Source of the DNA: Bipolaris cookei
Lineage: Eukaryota; Ascomycota; Dothideomycetes; Pleosporales; Pleosporaceae
Direction: 5' to 3'
NCBI GenBank assembly: GCA_002286855.1
Contig: NRSV01000013.1
Location: 1-64,000, forward strand
DNA length: 64,000 bases
The translations under genes and the position numbers were made by a program. The stretch's first letter is position 1. Each line of letters begins with the position of its first letter. Shown here piece by piece: positions 1-9,764 of this stretch. The notes under the pieces were generated by a model. It saw only the letters and a program-made list of their open reading frames with translations. It was not told the origin of the DNA and searched no databases.

Positions 1-538
1 GCCTCGATATTACTCATGGTGGTGGAGATATAAGGTGTTGAGGTAGTGGTAGTTACTAGGCCGCGCGTCCGCGAGGTGGTTGCGTCCGCGAGGTGGTTGC
101 GTCCGCGAGGTGGTGGGGCACGGTATGGTATAGTTTGTTTCGTGGGCCGCGAGCTAGCGACTATCATCTCACCATGGACATTGCGAGGACTTCTTTGTTG
201 TCCGAGGAAATATGATTCATTACTCGCAGTATGCATACAATAGAAGGTCTTGCTGGAGAGGTAAGGTACCGCAGTACACCTTCAGAATTTGCTACATAAA
301 CACCGTCCATGACAGGCATGACCAGATCCTGTGCGCGATACTAAAGCCTACGATTCGTTTGTTTCTCGATCCACAGCAGCCCAGCTATTTTCTTCTTTGA
401 TATTCGCTTTCTGAAGAATGCTGTTTGAGAAAGTACATGAGAAGTGTGAAACAGGATCATGCACTAAGCAACCAATTCCCTAGCATGATCAATGTGCAAA
501 TTATCTAGGGTTCTGGAAACCCTGTGGCGTAGGGCTAC
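1..538. other. Gene-free left edge
   Basis: No open frame here carries a recognisable domain. The stretch holds a short tandem repeat at 65-113 and then unremarkable sequence up to the TA dinucleotide at 539-540, where the first pogo-like transposon is inserted. It should be the upstream continuation of the LINE found to the right of that transposon, but I could not recognise reverse-transcriptase residues in it, so its identity is open. Confidence 0.5.
65..113. repeat. 17-bp tandem repeat, about 3 copies
   Basis: The unit GCGTCCGCGAGGTGGTT occurs in near-perfect tandem at 65-81, 82-98 and 99-113, the last copy being cut short. It is GC-rich and lies outside any recognisable gene. It is probably a minisatellite. 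Confidence 0.8.
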
Positions 539-540
539 TA

Positions 541-2634
541 CAGTATCCGTGCGCCAGATGCACATGGTCGCCAGTTGCACACCCCAACAACAACAATATA
601 TTGAAAAAGATGAGGTTGTAAAGCCACCACAAATCGTAATAAAATTGCGCAAAGCTAGGATTATACTATATACAGGCCTGCGGAGGTTTTGGCTTATTCA
701 TATATTTTTTTGGAGGGCGTTATCACCCGGTCACGGCGACTACGCGGTGGAGCAGCTCGTGCAACCCTTGCGGCTCCCACCACAGCTGGAGCAACACCAC
801 CACGCTTTTGACGCTTTGTAGCTGGCGTATGAGGTTGTGAAGCCTTGCGCTTACCCTTTTGGGACAGTTGTATAAGCTTTTTGGTGTTGTTGATAAGCTC
901 ACGGTGTTGTTTCTTGGTCAGCTTTTCAGCGTCCTCCTTCCTCTTCTCCTCCGCCCGTCTCTCCCGCTCTACACGCTTCACAGCTTTGAATTGAGCCTCA
1001 CAATCGCGTGCTGCCTTCTTGATCTCGGCTTGCTTGGCTTTTTGAAGCTTTTCAAGCTCGGCTTGTTGTTGTTGTGATGCCCGACGATCGCGAGCTCGTT
1101 GTACACTCCTGGGCGACCACAGTTTGGCTCCCCCATGGTAAACCTCGTCCTCATCAAGCTGGAGGGTGAAGGACTACTTTGGTCGCCTCCCCTTGATGGC
1201 TAGGAACTGCCTGAGGCCCCTGATCTCTTCATGGAGTATACTGTTTTGAGCTGCGATGTGGCACAAGCTTCGTTGAGGCTTCTTGACGTCTTTACTGCCC
1301 TGATCCTTTACCTCACGGCGTATGATTGACTTGAGCTTGCGCCAGTCATCACCGGAGAGAACTGACTGGCTGCTGTCAGAATCTGAAGCCTCCTTGGCAA
1401 ACTTCTTGAGTACAGCGTCTGGGTTGGCTGGCTGTATACCGGTGGCTTCAAAAGACCTTTTGATGAGTGGAGGTTTGAATACAGAGCTCCAGGACCTCCA
1501 GAAGAGCGGGAAGAAGTCTCCTTTGGTCAAATTGAGCAACCCCTGGCTGTCCTGAAGGTATCCAGCCAACTGAGTTGAGTAAGCTGTTGCAAGGGGTTTG
1601 AACATCACCACATCAAGTGGTTGAAGCGTATGGGTAGCGTGAGGTGGAAATACAAACAAGAGGATCTTGTTGTCGTGACAATACTCAATAAACTCCATGG
1701 TTACATGGGATCCGTGGCCGTCAAGGAGTAGTAATCGATACCCGGTTGAAGCGTATCGTCTGGTCTCCCGTTCAAACACCCCCTTGAGCCAAGCTAACCC
1801 AATATCGTTGTTGCTCCAGCCAGAGGGTGATGACGTAGTAAATACTGAGTGTTCTCCTGCTTGTACAGCATCAACCCAGCTCGATTGAACAGCTCCGTTG
1901 GCTCCCTGGAAGATGAGAGTTGGACTCAAAGCTTTGCCATCCGAACAAATACAAGCTATCACCGTTATCCACTCGCTTAAGCCATCTTCAAGTGCTTGCC
2001 TTGCCCCTTTTTGCTCGTAGAGTCTCTTGTCGAATATACGTTTTGTATTGCCAACCTGGCCAAGTTGAAATCCCTTTTCGTCCATATTGAATATATGTAT
2101 TGGTTGTACGTTGTACTCCTCTATCTTTTCATGTAAAAGCTTGAAATACAAGCTGTACTTGGCTCCTGAATCAGCTTTGGTTCGCTCCTTGGCCATGGCT
2201 TTGCCCGAGCGAGAGATGAGATGGTTGGGATGACGGCGGAGGAACCGGGAAACCCAGCTTTCGGAGACCGGTTTGCCAGCCAACTCGCTGGCAAACTGTT
2301 GTACCATTGTTCTTGTAGGTGGCAAACATCGTTCGGTAAGCGTTTTGATGTATCGTACAAGCTCGGCTTCGCGTTGTGGGTGGAGGGATTGGTTGCGTAC
2401 GCCATAGGCCTCGTTTTGGTGTTTGTGTCGTCTCATCAGCGTCGTTCGTGTTACGCCATACTTTTTGGCAATTTTTTGATACGAGAATTATTCTCCTGGA
2501 TCGCGCGATTCGATTTCTGCAATCGCTTCTTGAATCGGATCCATGGTGGTTGAGTTATGACGCGTTGAAGTTTTGTTGTTGTGGTGGTGGGGGTGTGCAA
2601 CTGGCGACCATGTGCATCTGGCGCACGGATACTG
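541..2634 (-). mobile_element. pogo/Fot1-like DNA transposon with perfect 45-bp TIRs
   Basis: The terminal inverted repeats at 541-585 and 2590-2634 are identical over 45 bp and begin CAGTATCCGT. They are flanked by TA at 539-540 and 2635-2636, the target duplication expected of the Tc1/mariner-pogo superfamily. The element is 2,094 bp long and carries one transposase gene on the minus strand. Perfect TIRs argue for a fairly recent insertion, although the transposase has two nonsense codons. LINE coding sequence resumes immediately to the right, so it appears to have inserted into a LINE copy. Confidence 0.92.
694..2544 (-). pseudogene. pogo/Fot1 transposase, two premature stops
   Basis: From the ATG at 2544 one frame runs 617 codons to a stop at 694, broken by TAA at 2490-2488 (codon 19) and by TAG near 1173-1171. 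The order is a psq/CENP-B-type helix-turn-helix N-terminus, then the DDE catalytic domain with motifs NMDEKGFQLG, LLLDGHGSH and LQPLDVVMFKPL, then a Lys/Arg/Gln-rich coiled tail. All three expected acidic positions look present. Both stops are single C-to-T changes from Gln codons (CAA to TAA, CAG to TAG), and both fall in a CpA context on the coding strand. That is what repeat-induced point mutation produces, though two sites are not proof. The longest uninterrupted piece is 420 residues, from 2436. The copy is probably inactive unless the stops are read through. Confidence 0.9.
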
Positions 2635-2636
2635 TA

Positions 2637-3878
2637 CGGGTCGCAAATATACTGGCGCTCTCAAAGCTTTGCGAAAAAGCTACTTCAGCGACTACACAAC
2701 ACCGCTTGCAGGAGGGTACTAGGGGTTTTTAGAACCTCTCCAGCAATCCAAAAAAGCATTGAAGCCAGCTTGCCGTCACCAGAAATACGGCTAAACGCAA
2801 CAAGGAGAAAATACGCTTTCAGAGCCACCCTGCTAGCGAAAACGCACTCAATCGCAACTGCGATTGCAAGGCTACAAACAACAGACGTCTAACAAGCTAG
2901 AAATAAGCAACCCAGGCAACTACAGGCTATCACTAGCTCTATCCCCCAAGACTCAGAAGACATAGAAAAGACCATTCCATTCAGGTTTCGACCATGGCAT
3001 AGTCTTAACTACTCTGTGACTATCTCGAAAAAGACTAAAGAGGAAGAGACAGTCGCTCACACAGAATACATCCAATTGCGGATAGGAGAAAGCTTCACAG
3101 TGATCTACTCAGACGCCTCAAAGGTCAAAAACGGGACTGGAATAGGGATAGGCTTAGTAGCTTACAACTCTAGCCAAGAAGAGATCTACTCCAAAATGAC
3201 AAACATTAGCGACTTCCAACTAGTATACAACGGAGAACTAGAAGGGATTACAATAGCCTTCGAGTACACTGCTATAATTGCAAGTAGAGGCCAAGACATC
3301 CATGTCTACTATAGGCGCCAGGCCATACAGACATTGTTGGAGACGAAAGAGCGGACGCCTTTGCTAAGGCAGTTGCGAAAGAAAACCCAAAAACAACAAA
3401 AACCAGTCTTGCCTTCCTAGGTACAAGAATCAAACAACGAAAAGAAAGAGACCGGATATGAGAGTACACCAAATACAAAAGAGAAGCAATAGAGAAGAAT
3501 AAGCACACGTACGCGGCTAAATTCGATCTAAAGCTACAAAAAGCTATAGCCATCCCAAGAGGCACAAAAAGGGAAACCTCGAGCGCCTTCTTCTCATTCA
3601 AACTGGGCTATAGATACTTCAACGCCTACCTAGAGAGAGTAAAGAAGAGGGAGTCGAACCTCTGCAAATGCGGAAGACCGCAAACACCAAAGCATGTCCT
3701 CTTATTCTGCAGCTACTACAATGCAGAAAGAAAGAAGCTAAAAGCAACTCTCGACCAGCAAACTCTCACAATGCCACTTTTCCTCCACACCTCATCTGGT
3801 ATAGAAGCTACACTAGCTTTTATTACTAGCACTGGAGTAGGGATAAGAGGGTGGCACCTAGGCCAAGAACAAGACTAA
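2637..3878 (+). pseudogene. LINE (Tad1-like) 3' remnant: end of RT, RNase H, zinc-knuckle C-terminus
   Basis: Reading rightward from the transposon junction, the frame gives the end of a fungal non-LTR reverse transcriptase (QRLHNTACRRVLGVFRTSP type, about 2640-2889) and a stop at 2890. The same frame continues with an RNase H domain (VIYSDASK motif near 3103; NGELEGI). After a frame change near 3305-3320 it gives GHTDIVGDERADAFAK. The C-terminal part has CKCGRPQTPKHVLLFC, a Cys/His cluster typical of LINE ORF2 ends, and stops at 3876-3878. The RNase H domain has an internal deletion and the frame is broken at least twice, so the copy is dead. The A-rich, gene-free sequence to about 4135 is likely its 3' UTR. 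Confidence 0.85.
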
Positions 3879-4191
3879 AACAAAACAACAAAAACAGCAA
3901 CAAAACTAGCAAAAGCACAAAAATCATTTCATTTTCGTTAATTTAGTATTTTCTTTACCCCTAAAAGAGCCCGCTGGAAGGCAGCACTGCTGCTCTACAT
4001 CTCTTCCTGTTTACCAAACTGCTCTTTAGCACCAGGCGTCTGCTAGAGGCCTAGCCGCAAACAGACAAAAGCCGAAGCACCACAGTAGTACTACACAAAG
4101 AAAAACAAAACCCCGCATGTAAACAACAAGATAGAACGGTCTATGGCCAAAGTCTTACATAACCCCGAGCTGCATATACTGTAATGGAATA

Positions 4192-5403
4192 ACGTGGTTC
4201 ACAAGCGAGCGAGCGTATCCCTACCAGCGCGTCAACGTCGAGACGTTATCACGCACTTTTATCACAATCAATAAACCATTACAATATACCAAATTAATTA
4301 TCAGAATCGCTACAATCACTTGCACTATCTATCTCAACTACGCAGGTACGAACGTTGTGTCCAGTCTGGTTGCAACGCCCGCATCGCCTCTCTCCTCGCA
4401 CCCTCTTCGACGCACTCTCACCACCACCACGACTACTACCTGCCTGTTCAGCTAGTATTTCTTGTACCTCGCCAACATTAAGAGTCTTTTCTGTCCGTAC
4501 GTATCGCCGCTTGCGGCTCTTGCGCTTTGTTGCTGTATCTAGAGCCTCTTAAAGAGTAGCCAGCGACCCGACGCGCCCACGCCTTGGATTACAGTAACCC
4601 ACTGACGGTTGCCTGGCTGTATCCGCTTCTTTTTGCCATATCCTTTTTTGCCTGTGATAACTAACTGTGATGATATCTTGCCCATCATGAAGCCAGTTTC
4701 GTCAAAGTTGTAGATATCGTCGTCTACGATACCCCACTTCTGCTTTGTCACCTCGACTAGATCGAACCAGCGCTGGATAGCCACTGGATCTTCCCAGGCA
4801 GCTCGCTGGTGATCATAAGGACGGCTCCAGCGTGTACGGAGCTTAGGGGTTCGCTTAACAAAGTTATCAACCCAGTTCTTGCCAACAGGGTCGCTGGCGC
4901 GCTCATGCAGGAGTTTATCAGCCATTGCTCGAACGTCAGGCTTTGTAGGCGCAAATCCTTGTGTAGACTCTTCGAGAATACGCTCTACTATAGCCTCCTC
5001 TTCTAGCTTATTCGGGCGCTTTGAATTCGGTTCACAGTCGCGTCGAAAGCGTCTCCCGGCGCGTCGATGCTTAAGAGTTGATTCAGGAAGATTTGTAAGC
5101 AGTTGAGTGTGTGTGAAGTATTGTGTATTCTAATGTGTATGATAATAGGAGCAAGTTTAAATACAGCGTTATTAGTCAGTGAGTAACCACGTGACTATAC
5201 ATGGTACTTCTGAGCTTACAAGATTATATATTCTAGCAGCACGATAACTACTTTGAACGCGTTGAAAATTAATATCAGAAAGAGCAAGCTGTAGATCTGC
5301 TTCAGTATAAGTAGATTGGGCGTTGTGTTGTTGAGGCATCTTGCGTTTTCGTCTGAACGTTGACGCGCTGGTGGGGATACGCTCGCTCGCTTGTGAACCA
5401 CGT
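4192..5403 (-). mobile_element. Internally deleted pogo-like transposon
   Basis: Inverted ends of about 47 bp (ACGTGGTTCACAAGCGAGCG at 4192 and its complement ending at 5403) differ by few bases. The left end is preceded by TA, while the right flank reads TG, so one target copy seems mutated. At 1,212 bp the element is about half the length of the others. The transposase gene between the ends has lost the middle and end of its catalytic domain but keeps the C-terminal zinc knuckle. Such deletion derivatives can still be mobilised in trans by an intact relative. Confidence 0.85.
4294..5339 (-). pseudogene. Deleted pogo-like transposase with C-terminal zinc knuckle
   Basis: Read on the minus strand, the gene starts with MPQQHNAQ at 5339, almost the same as the start of the transposase at 5949. 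After about 40 codons the frame breaks for about 130 bp containing GTAAGC (an intron or an insertion). It resumes with a helix-turn-helix segment (LPESTLKHRRAG) and continues to the first catalytic motif NFDETGFMMG. It then joins abruptly, in another frame near 4546, to a tail ending in CGRCNQTGHNVRTC (CX2CX4HX4C zinc knuckle) and a stop at 4294. The second and third catalytic acidic residues are deleted, so it cannot catalyse transposition. The longest open piece is 128 codons (4539-4925). Confidence 0.8.
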
Positions 5404-5546
5404 TGTTGAATGGGCTCTGTAGCTAGCTAGCATAAGCATGAACCGGGTGCAAACAGCAAGGTACGAAGCATGTGCGCGCGGGCTAAAGAGGGTTTGCACG
5501 AATGCAGAAGGGTTGCCAAAAAGACAGGTGTGTGTAGAAGTTCTTG

Positions 5547-5590
5547 TTATTATCTTCATACTTTCTATAGCAATGCATTTAGTGCCACTC
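5547..5590 (+). pseudogene. Truncated 5' copy of the secreted-protein gene
   Basis: These 44 bp are identical to the reverse complement of 8916-8959, which spans the upstream region and first codons of the secreted-protein gene at 8361-8933. The copy includes the ATG at 5573 and six codons (MHLVPL type). It ends where an LTR-like repeat begins with TGTTAC at 5594. No further coding sequence of that gene was found beyond it, so it is a dead fragment of a duplicate. Confidence 0.75.
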
Positions 5591-5864
5591 TTTTGTTACG
5601 AGTGACAAGAAGTATTCTCGACCTGACGACAGATGGCAAAGGATATGGTCGGGTACTGTGTCACAAGGTCTGTGTCAGAAGGTAATGATCATCGCGGGGC
5701 TAGGTCACATGATGTGCCATCCTGCCAAGAACAACCATCCCAGGAATGGCAGGGAGGTAAGGGATGACAGGACGAGAAGCAATGAGGATATAAGGATGGA
5801 TGGGTTTCATTATTACTCTCGTTGTGGTCAACTCTCATAAGTTCTTCTCTTACCCAGATTGATA

Positions 5865-7964
5865 CTTAACGTATTTAATCACTGAGAGTGCCACATCACC
5901 GAGTGTGCCACTTTTTCTTGGCATCGTGAACTTCACGTACGAAAGACAATGCCTCAACAACAGAACGCGATATTAACTCAGCGAGAAGGTAGGCTTACTC
6001 TAGCTGTTCAGGCCTATTATACAGGCCAGTTTAAGAGCATTCGGCGCGCTGCAGCAGCCTACAACGTCCATCATCAGCAGATCTCTCGGCGGCTTCAAGG
6101 AATCACCTTTCGACCTACGACGCAGCCAAATTGCCAGAAGCTAACTAAGTCTGAAGAGCAAAATATCGTACGATACATTCTTGATCTAGACTGGCGAGGA
6201 TTTGCCCCCCGTCTATGTGAAGTAGCAGATATGGCAAAGAAACTACTGCGCGAACGAGATGGCCAGCCTTTAGGTAGATGCTGGGCAGAGCGGTTCGTTA
6301 CGCGTATGGGCGAGCTTAAAACAGCCTTCAATCGAGTAAAGGATCGTCAGAGAATTCAGCAAGAGAATCCAGAGATAATTAACGCGTGGTTCAAGCTTGT
6401 ACGAGAGACTATTGAGAAATATGGGGCTCATACAGATGACATCCATAAAAATTATTGAATTAAAACCTGGCTTTTCCAGATGGTTGAGCGCGTGATTGGG
6501 TCAATGAAGGTAGTCACAGGCGCAGAGCGTCGTACGAGACCTACTCTTGCTCAGCCAGGCAATCGTGAGTGGGTTACAGTCATTCAGAGCATCTGCGCTG
6601 CGGGATACGCTACCCCGCCATTCATTATCTACAAAGAACGCGTACACATGTCTGCTTGGTACGAAGAAGCAGGTATACCGTGCGATTGGAAGCTCTCAGT
6701 ATCAGAGAATGGCTGGACGAACAATGAGCTTGGTCTGGCATGGTTGAAGCACTTTGATGAGTACACAAAGACACGTCAGGTGGGGTCGTATAGGCTGCTC
6801 ATCCTTGACGGCCATGAGAGCCACCTTAACCAAGAATTTAAGGATTACTGCCTCGTACGAAAGATCCTTACCCTCTGTATGCCTGTTCATTCATCACACA
6901 TACTTCAGCCACTTGACGTTGTCTGCTTTTCGCCTCTTAAGCAGAAGTACTCTCAACGCGTACGAGACTTGGCACGCCACCATATCTGGCATATTGACAA
7001 GGAGCGCTTTCTTCTAGCCTTTCGAGACGCATTTTTTGACGTGTTTACATCCGACAATTGCAAGAAGGCCTTTGAGGCAGTAGGGCTAGTCCCTATCGAC
7101 GCGCAGAGAGTCATTGATCGTTGTCACGGTAACCACCGGGTTGCCATAACACCTGGATTCTGCTGCTGATTGGCTGAGTGCTACCGAGGTACTACACGTA
7201 CGCTAGCCACCCATGATATATTCTGTTGACGAATTTCTGTTCTGATTCCTTACGCAACGTCTTGAGTCTTCACAGATAGTGTACGTAGCAATTCACCAAC
7301 GCTTCCCAAAGCTTTTGGATTCGTGCTCCTAGCATCTTGTGACAATCGTCTTGACGTACGTCTTCACACCCCGCCACAGCAAGGCCAGCTAGAAACACCC
7401 TGGCAGTCTAAAACACCTAGTAATTCGTACGAATTTGGTTCACAGTCAAAGCTTGTAAGAGATCCTATCGTACGATCGCCAACTACTGCACAAGAAGGCT
7501 TTTCAAAGCTTGTCAAAGGGGCTAAGGAGATGCTACATGAGAATGTGCTCATGAAGGCCCGCGTACGAGAGCTTGAAGAGCAATTAGCAGCAGTGACAAA
7601 GCGCCAGGGGCGCAAAAGGAAGCGAATTCAGATAGTTGGGACACTAGACTTTGGTGTAGGGGCATCGCAAGTAGCTGAAAGTAGTTTTACTAGTTGTACG
7701 ACATTAAAGAAGGCACGTGGTGGGGGTAGTTAAGAAAGGGTTCTACTAGGTCAACGACACTGTAGAACCTGTGGGAGAGCAGGCCATAACGCTCGTACGT
7801 GCCAAAAAGATGTAGAAGAAGATTCTCTTTCAGATACAAGTGAGTCGTACGAAGCATCTATAGCTAGTGTAGAGTAATTCAAGTTTTCGTACATAAAGTT
7901 CGCGATGCCAAGAAAAAGTGGCACACTCGGTGATGTGGCACTCTCGGTGATAGAATACGTTAGT
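5865..7964 (+). mobile_element. pogo-like transposon with about 80-bp TIRs, rich in CGTACG
   Basis: Inverted ends of about 80 bp share the stretch GAGTGCCACATCACCGAGTG and differ mostly by C/T transitions. Both are bordered by TA (5863-5864 and 7965-7966) if the outer AACGTATT block is included. The core match runs from 5879 and to 7950. The element is 2,100 bp with one plus-strand transposase gene from 5949 to 7877. It lies inside an LTR-like repeat. The hexamer CGTACG occurs twelve times within it. Confidence 0.85.
5949..7877 (+). pseudogene. pogo-like transposase, first catalytic motif destroyed
   Basis: Starting MPQQQNAILTQREG, the frame gives the N-terminal DNA-binding helices and runs to a stop at 6456, exactly where the first catalytic motif (NFDETG in relatives) should be. 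That motif is replaced by a scrambled segment. The frame resumes at 6459 with the rest of the DDE domain: LILDGHESH and LQPLDVVCFSPLK are intact. Further stops lie between about 7167 and 7280. A Lys/Glu-rich coiled segment follows, and after one more frame change the tail carries CRTCGRAGHNARTC, a CX2CX4HX4C zinc knuckle, with a stop at 7875-7877. Loss of the first Asp plus stops and shifts means it is dead. Confidence 0.85.
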
Positions 7965-8120
7965 TATTCTATTTCATACAGAATTGATTGTTTTTACTTT
8001 GGTTACATCCATAACTCTTTTCCACACGAATCGCCAGACAATCGCACGGCTTACCGCGTTTGCCTGCTTCGCCCTAACCCGGATCGAAGCTAAGGAAGTA
8101 TAGCCTAACCTCGTGTAACA

Positions 8121-8360
8121 CTTGGGCAATGTTGGTAGTTCGTCGCGTAGCGATATTCGACCCATAGTGGCTGACGTTACATGTAATACCATAATGAATC
8201 TGTTACTGCTATCGATACAAATTATGATTAATTAGACCTAGCACAATCTAGCGCTGAGTAACCCAACCCTACTCCTACCCAACTCTTGGCAACCCTACAC
8301 CACCCCTATTCCCTAACAATTTACCAGTCTGCCCTGGGCCCTATTAATCTAACCCTAAAG
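8121..8360. other. Gene-free spacer with CCCTAA-like patches
   Basis: No gene is seen. The stretch 8258-8356 is C/A-rich with scattered ACCCTA and CCCTAA motifs that resemble degenerate telomere repeat, but they are not in tandem. This could be an old interstitial telomeric patch or chance in C-rich sequence. Confidence 0.4.
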
Positions 8361-8933
8361 CTAACTTGAGCCCATGAATCTGCCTGTGGATGACTTAATT
8401 CTCCAAACTAAACCACTGTTCCGCCAGATCCCGAAACGACCTGCGCCATCAACAACGGCATCATGCATACTAAAACCAACACCTCGACTCGGGCCAGGTC
8501 CATGTCCGTGTCCGAGCCTGATCCCAGACCTGTATGGGATTGATGCTTGAACCCTAGGAGTTACTGTGTTGTCGTTCAAACGTAAACCCCGCAAATTAAT
8601 GTTTAAGTGTCCAGTAATTTCTGTATCCCCCGTTCGAACAGATGAAAGGTCCAATGAACCGCTAACCTGTCTACTTCCAATTGGCTGTGCAGCTTCTGAT
8701 CTGATAGTGTACGATCCCCCCGCGTCCATTTCTGCGTTAAACATAACTCCATCTTCTATTCCCTCTGCAGTAGCAGTGATAGGACCCTCGATACTAATTT
8801 CAGCTGTAGCGACGACGACCTCGAAATCAAGAAATTCGATAGTTAATTCGACTAGCGCGATAGCACCAAGCAAAAGCTGGCCAGAACATTTTGCGAAGAT
8901 GCTAGCAAAGACAAGGAGTGGCACTAAATGCAT
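8361..8933 (-). CDS. Small secreted protein, effector candidate
   Basis: The call starts at the ATG at 8933, giving 190 residues; the open frame extends upstream, but only this start gives a classical signal peptide. The first 19 residues are a hydrophobic stretch flanked by Met-His and a small-residue cleavage region (KCSG-Q). The mature part is rich in Gly, Ser, Ile and Val, has no further cysteine and shows no family I recognise. It includes a His-Gly-rich patch (GHGHGPGPSRG) near residue 145. The gene sits alone among transposons, and a 44-bp piece of a second copy survives at 5547-5590. A small, secreted, uncharacterised and duplicated protein in a repeat-rich block suggests an effector, but that is context only. 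An unseen 3' intron is possible. Confidence 0.6.
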   Translation of the reverse strand: MHLVPLLVFASIFAKCSGQLLLGAIALVELTIEFLDFEVVVATAEISIEGPITATAEGIEDGVMFNAEMDAGGSYTIRSEAAQPIGSRQVSGSLDLSSVRTGDTEITGHLNINLRGLRLNDNTVTPRVQASIPYRSGIRLGHGHGPGPSRGVGFSMHDAVVDGAGRFGIWRNSGLVWRIKSSTGRFMGSS

Positions 8934-9425
8934 TGCTATAGAAAGTATGAAGATAATAAATGGCTTTCTACATATATTTAGTAAACGATAGTAGGGATAG
9001 GCGAAGGCCTTACAACTGTTGGGATAGATGGACCAGAAGATTATTTCCCTTAACAATAGAAGATAACGGGCGAATCCTAGTTATGATCAAGTCGAAACAG
9101 GTCGATAGAGTGTCTTTGTAGATGGGAGCGGAACTTAAGCGTAGAGATTTTATAGTATATAACTATTCAATGAAAACTCAAGGTAGTAAAGTTAATTATC
9201 TTAACTCATAAACTTTATTCTAATGTGAAATATAAATATCTCGATACTTTTAAATTCTAATACAAGGTTGTGGAATAAACCTTAAATCTCTTGAAGTTCT
9301 ATCATAAGGGCTGTAATATAGATTTTTAAATACTTTTTAACTTTGCTTACGGTGGAATAGACTGCAGCCCTATGCTTCCTTATTTCTTGTCTATAATTTC
9401 GGTCTCTTTTTGTACGAACCGATTG
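8934..9425. other. AT-rich spacer upstream of the secreted-protein gene
   Basis: From about 9150 to 9350 the sequence is markedly AT-rich with no open frame of note, unlike the GC-balanced gene region to the right. The first 100 bp next to 8934 should hold the promoter and 5' UTR of the secreted-protein gene. Part of this (8934-8959) is repeated at 5547-5572. Confidence 0.55.
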
Positions 9426-9764
9426 TGTTACAAGTAACAAAGAAGAATTCTCTCCTTAACAGGGATGGCGAGGTTGAAATCCAGCCACGTCCATGTCAGA
9501 AGGTAATGGTAATCATCGCGAGGCTCGAGGTCACGTGATGTGTCATCCCGCCAAGGCTTACCATCCGGGATGCCAGGACATCCGTCGATGCCAACGACAT
9601 CTTGGATATTAAAGGACGGATTAGATATTAGTATAGATTGTAATAGGTATAAAGGATAGTCGAAAAATAAAAAAAGCAGCTTCAACAACGAAGAAAAAAT
9701 TATGGCGCACAAAAACAAAGAGGTTTATCTGATGAATAAGATCCTGGGTACGCTAGTGCTGACA
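9426..9764 (+). mobile_element. Second LTR-like fragment
   Basis: It begins TGTTACAAGTAACA at 9426 and resembles the repeat at 5594 through about 9600, including a GTCACGTGATGTGTCATCCC block, followed by a TATA-like GGTATAAAGG near 9648. The proposed end at TGCTGACA (9764) rests only on the TG...CA rule. No internal retrotransposon genes or target duplication were found. It may be a degraded solo LTR or another repeat type. Confidence 0.4.

Larger units (their letters stand above)
5594..8120 (+). mobile_element. LTR-like repeat, split by a pogo-like transposon
   Basis: The repeat begins TGTTACGAGTGACA at 5594 and shares patches of sequence with 9426-9600, such as GTCAGAAGGTAATG and GTCACATGATGTG with small differences. 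A TATA-like GGATATAAGG lies at about 5788. The transposon at 5865-7964 interrupts it. The right border is inferred from GTAACA at 8115-8120, which complements the TGTTAC start as LTR ends do. No matching target duplication and no gag/pol were seen. The call of solo LTR is therefore tentative, and so is the right end. Confidence 0.45.

Noticed and set aside
8934..9056. Longer N-terminus for the secreted protein
   Set aside because: Using the upstream start would bury the signal peptide; the ATG at 8933 gives a standard one.
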